Shown here piece by piece: positions 1 to 7,183 of a DNA stretch of 33,277 nt. The DNA lies in the IMG/VR virus record IMGVR_UViG_3300021376_000203, positions 1 to 33,277 of that record; one strand, written 5' to 3'. The DNA comes from a virus. The notes beneath the pieces were generated by a model. That model did no database searches, had not been told where the DNA came from, and worked only from the letters and a program-made list of their open reading frames with translations. The position numbers and the translations under genes are program-made. Every line of letters begins with the position of its first letter. Position 1 is the stretch's first letter.

Positions 1-1167
1 GAAACTATTAAAAACTATAAAAGCTTTAGTGGCGGTATGCTTAGTGTGCCACAAGGCCGTATCGATCTAATACCAGATGGATATAATATAGTAGACAAAC
101 GTGTTACAAATCCTGTGCCGTTTCCTACAGCTAGATATCCGCTGCGTCCAGATCAACAAGAAATTTATGATCAAGTTACAGATACTTGCTTTATCAATGC
201 ACTAGTAGGTTGGGGTAAGACATTTACTGCTTTACATATAGCACGTAAGTGGGGCCAAAAAACGCTAATTGTAACTCATACTACTGCGCTACGTGATCAA
301 TGGCATGAAGAAATCGAAACATTATTTGGTATTAGTCCTGGTATTATAGGCAGTGGTAATTTTGATGTAGAAGATCACTTTATTGTAGTTGGCAATGTAC
401 AAAGCATAGTAAAAAATTTAGAAAAAATTAATCGTGAATTTGGCACAATTATATTAGACGAAGCACATCATTGTCCTGCCACAACTTTTAGTCAAACTAT
501 AGATAGCTTTCACAGTAGATATAGACTAGCACTTAGTGGTACTATGCAACGCAAAGATGGTAAGCACGTATTATTTCAAGATTACTTTGGTACCACAGTA
601 TTTAAACCTGAACAGGCTAATACTATTAATCCAGTAGTACACCTAATAAAAAGCAATATTTCATTAAAACATAACGTTCCTTGGGTAGAAAAAATTAATG
701 AACTAACACAAAGCGAATACTATAGAAAATATATCAGTGCACTTGCAACTTATCATATACAACATGGGCATAGTGTGCTTGTTGTAGCAGACCGTGTAGA
801 ATTTTTGGAGAAAGTAAAAGAATATGTTGGAGAAACGTGTTTGTTGGTTACTGGCGACACCAGCTTTGAAGAACGGCAATATGCTAAAGAGCAAATCCTT
901 AACAAAACAAAAATGTGCATTGCTGGTAGCCGCCAAATCTTTAGTGAAGGAATCTCAATCAACATACTCAGCTGCGTCATCCTAGCAGTACCAATGAGTA
1001 ATGACAGTTTACTAGAACAAATTGTTGGCCGAATAATGCGACCATATCCAGGCAAATTATCACCAATTGTAGTTGATATTCAATTTAGCGGTTGGACCGA
1101 TAAAAAACAAAATACTGATAGACTAGGACTATATATGAAAAAAGGCTGGGAAACGATATTGGTGTAG
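1..1167 (+). CDS. uvsW: UvsW-like DEAH-box superfamily 2 helicase (5'-partial)
   Basis: ATP-dependent helicase of the T4 UvsW type, expected to unwind branched DNA such as stalled forks and recombination intermediates. Counting from the ATG at 37, the sequence shows a Walker A motif (A55 to T62, with G60-K61-T62), a DEAH box at 141-144, SGT at 168-170 and the arginine-finger motif IVGRIMRP at 329-336. The reading frame stays open from base 1 to the ATG at 37, and the residues it encodes resemble the linker that precedes the helicase core in this family. T4 UvsW is about 587 residues and only about 388 are visible here. I therefore read this as a gene cut by the window edge rather than one starting at 37. 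The family is clear; the exact orthology to UvsW is inferred from the recombination genes downstream. Confidence 0.85.
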   Translation, partial: ETIKNYKSFSGGMLSVPQGRIDLIPDGYNIVDKRVTNPVPFPTARYPLRPDQQEIYDQVTDTCFINALVGWGKTFTALHIARKWGQKTLIVTHTTALRDQWHEEIETLFGISPGIIGSGNFDVEDHFIVVGNVQSIVKNLEKINREFGTIILDEAHHCPATTFSQTIDSFHSRYRLALSGTMQRKDGKHVLFQDYFGTTVFKPEQANTINPVVHLIKSNISLKHNVPWVEKINELTQSEYYRKYISALATYHIQHGHSVLVVADRVEFLEKVKEYVGETCLLVTGDTSFEERQYAKEQILNKTKMCIAGSRQIFSEGISINILSCVILAVPMSNDSLLEQIVGRIMRPYPGKLSPIVVDIQFSGWTDKKQNTDRLGLYMKKGWETILV

Positions 1168-1177
1168 AAATTTTAAC

Positions 1178-1206
1178 TTGTAGTAGTACTTCTATTGTGT
1201 TATAAT
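1178..1206 (+). promoter_or_regulatory. Sigma70-like promoter, extended -10
   Basis: TTGTAG (1178-1183) and TATAAT (1201-1206) are separated by exactly 17 bases, and the -10 box is preceded by TGT, the extended -10 form. It lies in the only gap between the helicase and the next gene. The ATG at 1209 is only two bases past the -10 box, so a normal start point near 1213 would exclude that ATG from the transcript. Confidence 0.6.
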
Positions 1207-1208
1207 AT

Positions 1209-1571
1209 ATGATAAATCAAAGAAAAAGTTTTCGATTTAGTCTTAGTAAATTAGAACGGCTAGCAAACAATAATCCAATTAAATTAGTAGAAATTCTTGA
1301 AGAATACTATAAAAGATTTAAACTTGGATTAGAAGGCGGAAGTAGTTATCTACTATCGCCAGCTGAATTATTTTTTGATGATAACACAGATATACTATTC
1401 AAATCGCAGTATATAACGCTAGCGGCACGTAGAAGTTATCAACAGTATATAGATTTAGGTTACACATATTTAGATTTAAGTTACTATCCAGACCTAAAAA
1501 TTAACGCAATAAAATACAATCCGCTATTAACACTTAACAATAATAAACTATATTTTAAATACGAGGAATAA
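1209..1571 (+). CDS. Hypothetical protein, 120 aa
   Basis: I do not recognise a family. The product is a soluble, charged protein rich in Lys, Tyr, Leu and Asn, with helical segments in the first 45 residues and a Tyr-rich second half. There is no signal peptide and no membrane segment. It lies directly upstream of the ssDNA-binding protein with no gap (stop at 1569-1571, next ATG at 1572), so the two are probably co-translated, and a replication-associated role is only a guess from position. The start is odd: no ribosome binding site precedes the ATG at 1209, and a good promoter -10 box ends three bases before it. Translation may depend on read-through transcripts from the helicase gene. Confidence 0.6.
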   Translation: MINQRKSFRFSLSKLERLANNNPIKLVEILEEYYKRFKLGLEGGSSYLLSPAELFFDDNTDILFKSQYITLAARRSYQQYIDLGYTYLDLSYYPDLKINAIKYNPLLTLNNNKLYFKYEE

Positions 1572-2207
1572 ATGGCAATTAGCTTTAAACAAACTAAAGG
1601 GAAAGCAGCTACAAACAAAGTAGAAACTTACGAATACAAAGACGGTGAAAATACGGTTAGATTAGTTGGTGGAGTTTTGCCACGCTATATTTATTGGATT
1701 AAAGGCACTAACAATAAGGATATTCCTATTGAGTGCTTAGCCTTTAGTCGTGAAAAAGAAAAATTCGATAATCTCGAAAAAGATCATATGCCAGATTATT
1801 TTCCTGATTTAAAATGCAGTTGGAGTTACTCCATCAATTGTATCGATCCTAAAGATGGTAGAGTTAAGGCGCTTAATCTTAAAAAGAAGCTGTTTGAACA
1901 GATTCTTACAGCTGCAGAAGATTTAGGTGATCCTACAGACTACGATACAGGTTGGGATGTAGTATTTAAACGTCAAAAAACTGGTCCACTTGCATTTAAT
2001 GTCGAATATACACTACAAGTATTACGTTGCAAGCCTCGTGCCCTTACAGAGGCAGAAAAAACAGCTGCAAATAGTGCACAAAACATTGACGACAAGTTTC
2101 CAAGACCTACTCCAGATGAAGTTAAAGCTCTACTAGAAAAAGTTACCACAGCTGAAGATGATGAGGGTGATGCTAGCGAGCAAGAAGCTATCAAAGAATT
2201 AGGTTAA
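1572..2207 (+). CDS. Single-stranded DNA-binding protein, gp32-like
   Basis: Likely the phage ssDNA-binding protein that coats single strands during replication and recombination. The 211-residue product has a basic N-terminus (Lys-rich, about residues 6-16), a central region with the alternating aromatic and hydrophobic pattern of an OB-fold (about 25-155), and a strongly acidic C-terminal tail (about 192-210) of the type that recruits partner proteins. It is shorter than T4 gp32 (301 residues). Cys55, His72, Cys82, Cys90 and Cys153 are present but do not form the Cys-x2-Cys part of the gp32 zinc site. A GAGGAA ribosome binding site lies just upstream and a terminator follows the stop. The assignment rests on this pattern, the acidic tail and the neighbouring recombination genes. 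Confidence 0.7.
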   Translation: MAISFKQTKGKAATNKVETYEYKDGENTVRLVGGVLPRYIYWIKGTNNKDIPIECLAFSREKEKFDNLEKDHMPDYFPDLKCSWSYSINCIDPKDGRVKALNLKKKLFEQILTAAEDLGDPTDYDTGWDVVFKRQKTGPLAFNVEYTLQVLRCKPRALTEAEKTAANSAQNIDDKFPRPTPDEVKALLEKVTTAEDDEGDASEQEAIKELG

Positions 2208-2213
2208 TAATAG

Positions 2214-2247
2214 GCCCAGTAATTTACGTTACTGGGCTATTCTTTTT
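2214..2247 (+). terminator. Rho-independent terminator
   Basis: A perfect 9-bp stem (GCCCAGTAA at 2214-2222 pairing with TTACTGGGC at 2229-2237) with a 6-base loop is followed by a T-rich run ending at 2247. It begins seven bases after the stop codon of the ssDNA-binding protein, so it would uncouple that gene from gp47/gp46. Confidence 0.85.
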
Positions 2248-2256
2248 GAGACTATA

Positions 2257-3216
2257 ATGAAAGTACTATTTACAGCAGATATACATATAAAACTAGGGCA
2301 AAAGAATGTACCACAAGATTGGGCTAAAAATAGGTATAATTTATTGTGGCAACAATTAACTTTACATCAAGATAATGCAGATCTATTTATTATAGGTGGC
2401 GATGTTTTTGATAAATTACCTAGCATGGAAGAGCTAGAGATTTATTTTGATTTAATTAATCACTGTAAAATAAACACGATTATATATAGCGGCAATCATG
2501 AAGCAGTAAAAAAATCTACAACTTTTATGACTAATTTAGCTAAGGCTACTAATAAAATGAATCGTAAAGTTATTATTGTAGATGATTACTACAGCGATTA
2601 TGGCATTGAATTTGTTCCATATAACAAATTAAAAGACTTTGAAAAAAATAATCCTTGGCCAGAAGGCGGAGAAATATTATGCACACATGTTCGAGGGGCT
2701 ATTCCACCACATGTAACACCAGAAGTAAATTTAAATATTTTTAATGCTTGGAATGTAGTATTAGCTGGTGATTTACATAGCTATGAAAATTGTCAACTTA
2801 ATATTTTATATCCTGGTAGTCCAATTACTACAAGTTTTCATCGTCAAATAGTTGATACAGGTGTAATTTTATTAGATACAGATACATTACAACATAGTTG
2901 GATAAAATTAGATTTACCACAACTTATTCGTAAAACAGTAGGTGTAAATGACCCTAAACCGTCAACACCTTATCATCATACAATTTACCAAGTTGAGGGT
3001 GATTTGCAAGAGTTGGGTGAACTAGAAGATAGTGACTTAATTGACCGCAAGGTAATCAAGCGCATAAGCGATGTACAGCTTATGCTAGATAGGGATATGA
3101 GTTTGGTAGAAGAGGTACGTGAGTATTTACAATATATACTAAACTTGCCAGAAGCAACTATAGAGCGTGCCATACTTGAAGTGCAAAATAATTTAGATAA
3201 AATAGAACATGAATGA
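2257..3216 (+). CDS. 47: gp47-like recombination nuclease subunit (SbcD/Mre11)
   Basis: Nuclease subunit of the phage gp46/gp47 complex (SbcCD, Mre11-Rad50 type), which resects double-strand ends to start recombination-dependent replication. Metallophosphoesterase motifs are all visible: D8-x-H10, G48-D49-V-F-D, G79-N80-H81-E82, H144, and G171-D-L-H174. The last motif is often GHxH in bacterial SbcD, so position 172 carries Asp where His is common. Length 319 is close to T4 gp47 (339). The ATG at 2257 has no ribosome binding site, and a TATAAT sequence (2253-2258) overlaps the start codon. The gene overlaps the next by 8 bases. The partner gene gp46 lies 150 bases downstream, past one small gene. 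Confidence 0.92.
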   Translation: MKVLFTADIHIKLGQKNVPQDWAKNRYNLLWQQLTLHQDNADLFIIGGDVFDKLPSMEELEIYFDLINHCKINTIIYSGNHEAVKKSTTFMTNLAKATNKMNRKVIIVDDYYSDYGIEFVPYNKLKDFEKNNPWPEGGEILCTHVRGAIPPHVTPEVNLNIFNAWNVVLAGDLHSYENCQLNILYPGSPITTSFHRQIVDTGVILLDTDTLQHSWIKLDLPQLIRKTVGVNDPKPSTPYHHTIYQVEGDLQELGELEDSDLIDRKVIKRISDVQLMLDRDMSLVEEVREYLQYILNLPEATIERAILEVQNNLDKIEHE

Positions 3217-3400
3217 GTATCATCCTAACATGATTTATGTAGCTAAAATAATAGCAGAAAGAGAGTGTGGTATGCAAGAACACTGGCTTGACTACTATGA
3301 ACAAGCTAAAAATACAATATTACTAGTAGAGCAACTAGGATTTTTAAATAAAAAACGGTTTTGGAAAAATGATAACAATCAAAGAACTACGCTGGACTAA
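3209..3400 (+). CDS. Small hypothetical protein between gp47 and gp46, 63 aa
   Basis: A 63-residue protein that overlaps gp47 by 8 bases at its start and gp46 by 32 bases at its end. Overlap at both ends is the usual sign of a real small gene packed into an operon. It is rich in Glu, Asn, Tyr and Lys, has no signal or membrane segment and matches no family I know. No strong ribosome binding site precedes the ATG, so translation may be coupled to gp47. A role with the gp46/gp47 complex is a guess from position. Confidence 0.6.
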   Translation: MNEYHPNMIYVAKIIAERECGMQEHWLDYYEQAKNTILLVEQLGFLNKKRFWKNDNNQRTTLD

Positions 3401-5168
3401 TTGTTTTAGCTATGGTGCAAATAATGTTATCAACTTTGTTAAGGCACCATTGACACAACTAGTTGGTAAGAATGGACACGGTAAAAGCAGTGTAGCACTA
3501 ATACTAGAAGAAGTATTATTTAATAAAAATAGTAAAAATATTAAAAAAGCTGACATACTAAACAGGTATGTTAAAGAAAAAAGCTATATTATTGAACTAG
3601 ATCTAGAACGAGATAACAATGAGTATACAATTAAATGCACGCGTGGTACTCAACAAACAGTTAAATTATTAAAAAATGGTGTAGATATTAGTGCTCACAC
3701 TGCTACACAAACCTATAAAATTATTGAAGAAATTATAGGCATAGATCATAAAAGCTTTGCACAAATTGTTTATCAAAGTAATGCTAGCAGTTTAGAATTC
3801 TTAACTAGTGCCGACACTGCTAGAAAAAAGTTTTTAATAGAAATACTAAACTTAACTAAGTATACTCGAGCCGGAGAAATATTTAAAGAGTATACTATTG
3901 AACTTGGTAAACAAATTAGTGAATGTCAAGGAAAAATTACAGCTATAAATAGCTGGCTAGATAAATACGAAAAGAGTGATCTAACACCAAGACAATTACA
4001 AAAGGTAGAAGTATTAGATAGTACTTTACCTACACAAGTAGCACAACTTGAACTAGAAATACTTAATGTAGATAAAACTAATCGTAAAATTAATCAAAAT
4101 AATACTTATATTAAACAATTAGACAATTTAAACCCTATTATAGAAATACGTCCTATAAACTATAGTAAGCTTAAAGACGCGCAACAGCAACAAACCGAAT
4201 GCATGAAAACTGTACGTGATGGTGAAGCATTTATTAAACGCTTAAATAACTTGCATGGTATATGTCCTACTTGTTTTAGCAAGATTGATGAAAATAAAGT
4301 AAGTGAGCTTGTACATATAAAAATGCATGAAATAGAAAGTGCTAGAGCAGAAGCGGTTGCAAATTTAATTGTTGCTAACGATTTAGAGTCACAGGATACT
4401 AAATATAAACAAGCTAAACAAATTGAGCAAGAATTTGAAAAGTTAATATTACTAATAGATAAGTCACTAACTACAAATATACTAGATAAGAACGAGCTTC
4501 AAGTACAATACAACGAACTATCTAAAAATTTACAAAATACTCAGCAACGTATTAAACTAGCCGAAGAATATAATAACAAAGCGCAGCAGCATAATAGTAG
4601 AATAGATGCTATTAAACAACAGCTACAAGAAATGAATATTGAACTTGAAGAACATAGTTTTCAGCTTAATATTATGAATGAACGTATGAGTATATTACAA
4701 GTACTCACAAAAACATTTTCAACTACAGGACTAGTTGCTTATAAAATAGAATGTTTAGTTAAAGATTTAGAAGATATTACTAATAAGTACTTAGTAGATT
4801 TAAGTGACGGAAGATTTCAAATTAGTTTTAAAGTAAATAGTAGTGATAAACTTAATGTTGTAATTACTGATAATGGTCGCGACATTGATATAAATGCTCT
4901 TAGCGGCGGTGAAAAAGCCCGTGTAAATGTAGCCACACTGCTAGCAATTAGAAAATTAATGCAAACACTAAGTAGTAGTCGTATTAATTTACTAATACTT
5001 GACGAAACAGTAGAAGCATTAGACGTAGATGGTAAAGAAAAATTAGTAGAAGTATTATTACGCGAAGAACACCTAAATACTTTTTTAGTAAGTCATGGGT
5101 TTAGCCATCCACTTTTAGAGAAAATAAATGTTGTTAAACGTAATAATATATCTTGTATTGAAGGATAG
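3369..5168 (+). CDS. 46: gp46-like recombination ATPase subunit (SbcC/Rad50)
   Basis: SMC-like ATPase partner of gp47. The 599 residues show the full Rad50 plan: an N-terminal ATPase half with Walker A (G33-KNGHGK-S40), a long Gln/Glu/Lys-rich coiled coil (about 160-440), a zinc hook CPTC at 299-302 at its centre, the ABC signature LSGGE (511-515), and Walker B with D545-E546. The hook joins two gp46 subunits through a shared zinc ion, and the ATPase heads bind gp47. Length is close to T4 gp46 (560). The ATG at 3369 has a GGA five bases upstream and begins a typical SbcC N-terminus, although it lies inside the preceding gene. The stop is followed two bases later by the next start. Confidence 0.95.
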   Translation: MITIKELRWTNCFSYGANNVINFVKAPLTQLVGKNGHGKSSVALILEEVLFNKNSKNIKKADILNRYVKEKSYIIELDLERDNNEYTIKCTRGTQQTVKLLKNGVDISAHTATQTYKIIEEIIGIDHKSFAQIVYQSNASSLEFLTSADTARKKFLIEILNLTKYTRAGEIFKEYTIELGKQISECQGKITAINSWLDKYEKSDLTPRQLQKVEVLDSTLPTQVAQLELEILNVDKTNRKINQNNTYIKQLDNLNPIIEIRPINYSKLKDAQQQQTECMKTVRDGEAFIKRLNNLHGICPTCFSKIDENKVSELVHIKMHEIESARAEAVANLIVANDLESQDTKYKQAKQIEQEFEKLILLIDKSLTTNILDKNELQVQYNELSKNLQNTQQRIKLAEEYNNKAQQHNSRIDAIKQQLQEMNIELEEHSFQLNIMNERMSILQVLTKTFSTTGLVAYKIECLVKDLEDITNKYLVDLSDGRFQISFKVNSSDKLNVVITDNGRDIDINALSGGEKARVNVATLLAIRKLMQTLSSSRINLLILDETVEALDVDGKEKLVEVLLREEHLNTFLVSHGFSHPLLEKINVVKRNNISCIEG

Positions 5169-5170
5169 AT

Positions 5171-5356
5171 ATGGTCAACAAGCATTACGAAAAAATTATG
5201 AGTAAACGTGCTAAGCGTATAGAAAAAGCCACTAAAATTTTAGAACAACAAGCATTAAATGATCAAAAACCTACAGACTTATATACAGACGATCTAGGCA
5301 ATATTGATTGGGCAAGATTAGCTAAGCATGTTAGTGAGGCAGTTAGTGGTAGATAG
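5171..5356 (+). CDS. Small hypothetical protein, 61 aa
   Basis: A Lys- and Ala-rich small protein with a basic helical first half (about residues 1-32) and an acidic middle. It has no Cys, no signal and no membrane segment. A clear AAGGA ribosome binding site lies eight bases upstream of the ATG, two bases after the gp46 stop. Its 3' end overlaps the nuclease gene that follows. I do not recognise a family. Confidence 0.65.
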   Translation: MVNKHYEKIMSKRAKRIEKATKILEQQALNDQKPTDLYTDDLGNIDWARLAKHVSEAVSGR

Positions 5357-5807
5357 CCGTCAAAAAGGCGCACGTACTGAAACTATAGCACGGGATATGT
5401 TACGTAAACATACAGGTTTAAACTGGGAAAGAGTGCCTGGAAGCGGAGCACTTGACCCTAAACATCAACTAAAAGGTGATTTGTATATACCTGGATTAGT
5501 TAATAGATTTTGTGTTGAGGTAAAAGGCTATGCAGATGATCATATTAACAGTGGTTTATTAACACATAAGACGCCACAACTTATAGAGTGGTGGCAACAA
5601 ACTAATCGTCAAGCTCGTCAAGTTGATAAACTACCTTTACTTATATTCAAACATGATCGTAGTAAATTGTTTGTGGCTACTGTAGTATTTGATGATGACA
5701 AATTATTAGAAAAACGTTGGCTAATGTATAACTCAGATAATTATGAGTTTTATATTTTCTTACTCGAAGACTGGCTTAGCATAAGCACGATTAAATTTGT
5801 ATCTTGA
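5346..5807 (+). CDS. PD-(D/E)XK nuclease, Holliday junction resolvase-like
   Basis: A protein of about 153 residues with the signature of small PD-(D/E)XK nucleases of the archaeal Hjc type. It has an N-terminal helix with a conserved Glu (K-G-A-R-T-E-T), then a segment ending in K-G-D-L-Y with the catalytic Asp, then C-V-E-V-K-G-Y with the Glu-x-Lys pair. Such enzymes cleave Holliday junctions or other branched DNA, which fits the UvsW and gp46/47 neighbours. An ATG at 5328 gives six more residues but lacks a ribosome binding site. The GTG at 5346 has GAGG seven bases upstream and cuts the overlap with the previous gene from 29 to 11 bases, so I prefer it. The nuclease fold is fairly sure; the substrate is inferred. 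Confidence 0.7.
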   Translation: MVDSRQKGARTETIARDMLRKHTGLNWERVPGSGALDPKHQLKGDLYIPGLVNRFCVEVKGYADDHINSGLLTHKTPQLIEWWQQTNRQARQVDKLPLLIFKHDRSKLFVATVVFDDDKLLEKRWLMYNSDNYEFYIFLLEDWLSISTIKFVS

Positions 5808-5832
5808 CATGATAACTCATGTGTGATATAAT
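5804..5832 (+). promoter_or_regulatory. Consensus sigma70 promoter
   Basis: TTGACA (5804-5809) and TATAAT (5827-5832) with a 17-base spacer, and TGA before the -10 box gives an extended -10 form. The -35 box overlaps the last bases of the nuclease gene. It should drive the exonuclease, dUTPase and ribonucleotide reductase genes from about 5840. Confidence 0.8.
5807..5822 (+). promoter_or_regulatory. Palindrome between -35 and -10 (possible operator)
   Basis: ACATGA (5807-5812), TAAC, then TCATGT (5817-5822) form a perfect inverted repeat that overlaps the -35 box and fills most of the spacer. A dimeric repressor bound here would block RNA polymerase. No regulator is encoded nearby, so its function is inference. 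Confidence 0.4.
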
Positions 5833-5856
5833 AATAAATTACACTATAAAAATCAT

Positions 5857-6693
5857 ATGAAACCTTTTATACAATTTGAAACAACTGAAAAGACATTGAT
5901 GATAGTTGATGCGCTTAATCTTGCTTTTCGCTATAAACATAGTGGAGCTAAAGATTTTGCAGAAGACTATTTACGCACCATTGAAAGCTTAAAAAAGAGT
6001 TATAAAGCTAAGTGGATTATTGTTGCCGCAGATCAAGGGTCAAGTAGCTATCGTAAGAATATTTATCCGCTTTATAAGCAAAATCGTAAAGATAAATATG
6101 ATCAGCAAACTGAAGCTGAACAACTAGAGTTCGAACTATTCTTTGAAGATTTTAGCCATGCACTAGAATTAGTTGGTCAATATTATCCAGTATTACAGTT
6201 CCAAGGAGTTGAAGCAGATGATATTGCTGCTTATGTAGTAAGTAAAAAACGTAAACTACTCCTTGATGATATTTGGTTAATAAGCAGTGATAAAGATTGG
6301 GATTTACTAATCAAACCAGGAGTAGGAAGATTTAGCTATGTTACTAGAAAAGAAGTTACGTGGGATAACTGGAACGATTACTACGCATTTGAACCCGAAC
6401 AATATATATCAGTTAAGTGTCTTATGGGTGATAGTGGTGATAATGTCCCTGGTATTCCTGGTGTGGGACCTAAACGCGCTCAGCAACTTGTTGAAGAATA
6501 TGGCACTACCTGGGATATTATTAATAGTATTCCTTTACACGGTCGCTACAAATACATCGAAGCGCTTAACGAAAACCGAGAACAATTAGAACTTAACTAT
6601 CAACTTATGGATCTTGTTACCTATTGCAAAGACGCAATCGGCAGTAAAAACTGTGAAAAAATTGATAAAATACTAGAGCTAAAAATTAAATGA
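5857..6693 (+). CDS. 5'-3' exonuclease / flap nuclease (T4 RNase H-like)
   Basis: Structure-specific 5'-3' exonuclease of the T4 RNase H, T5 FEN and Pol I 5'-nuclease family, which removes RNA primers from lagging-strand fragments. Conserved acidic metal ligands are visible at D18, D59, E119, D121, D122, D145, D147, D192 and D195. The helix-hairpin-helix DNA-binding segment follows (N-V-P-G-I-P-G-V-G-P-K, about 197-206). Length 278 is normal for phage members. It is the first gene after the consensus promoter. Its ATG has no ribosome binding site, and the expected leader is only about 17 bases. Its stop overlaps the dUTPase start (ATGA). Confidence 0.9.
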   Translation: MKPFIQFETTEKTLMIVDALNLAFRYKHSGAKDFAEDYLRTIESLKKSYKAKWIIVAADQGSSSYRKNIYPLYKQNRKDKYDQQTEAEQLEFELFFEDFSHALELVGQYYPVLQFQGVEADDIAAYVVSKKRKLLLDDIWLISSDKDWDLLIKPGVGRFSYVTRKEVTWDNWNDYYAFEPEQYISVKCLMGDSGDNVPGIPGVGPKRAQQLVEEYGTTWDIINSIPLHGRYKYIEALNENREQLELNYQLMDLVTYCKDAIGSKNCEKIDKILELKIK

Positions 6694-7175
6694 AAGAAAC
6701 TACAGAATTTTTTAATATTAACAATAGCTATGATTACGATCGTGATATAGTAGTTAAACAACTAGTAGAATGTCGTGTAGATAATATAGCCTATTTACCA
6801 AAACGCGCTAATCCTAGTGATGCAGGAGCAGATTTACGCAGCACTGAAAGTTGTGAACTCTGCCCTGGCGAAACAAAACTTTTAGATACTGGTGTAGCCA
6901 TTAAAATTCCACAGGGTTACGGAGGGTTTGTATTTAACAGATCAGGACAAGGCCTAAAGGGAATTATTGTGCTTAATAGTGTAGGCGTTATTGACAGTGA
7001 TTATCGCGGAAACATAAAAATTGCACTAAAAAATATTAGCGAAAATACATATACAATAGAGGTTGGAGCTAGAATTGCTCAACTGGTTATTTTACCAGTT
7101 ATATTATGCGATTTTATTGACAGCTGGAATGATACAAAACGTGGTACTGGAGGATTTGGTAGCACAGGAAAATAG
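6690..7175 (+). CDS. dut: dUTPase (deoxyuridine 5'-triphosphate nucleotidohydrolase)
   Basis: Trimeric dUTPase that hydrolyses dUTP to dUMP and pyrophosphate, keeping uracil out of DNA and feeding thymidylate synthesis. All five family motifs are present: I at SDAGADLRS (43-51), II at R84-S-G, III around G99-VIDSDYRG with catalytic D102 and Tyr105, IV around R128-I-A-Q-L, and V the glycine-rich C-terminal RGTGGFGSTG (151-160). Motif III ends in Asn (108) where Glu is usual. An extra N-terminal stretch of about 30 residues precedes the core. The start overlaps the exonuclease stop, so translation is probably coupled, and the reductase gene follows nine bases later. Confidence 0.93.
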   Translation: MKETTEFFNINNSYDYDRDIVVKQLVECRVDNIAYLPKRANPSDAGADLRSTESCELCPGETKLLDTGVAIKIPQGYGGFVFNRSGQGLKGIIVLNSVGVIDSDYRGNIKIALKNISENTYTIEVGARIAQLVILPVILCDFIDSWNDTKRGTGGFGSTGK

Positions 7176-7183
7176 GAGCAATT

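Noticed and set aside
2253-2258. TATAAT overlapping the gp47 start codon, possible promoter
   Set aside because: The best -35 match (TTACTG, 2229-2234) is weak and lies inside the terminator stem; the start codon would fall within the -10 box.
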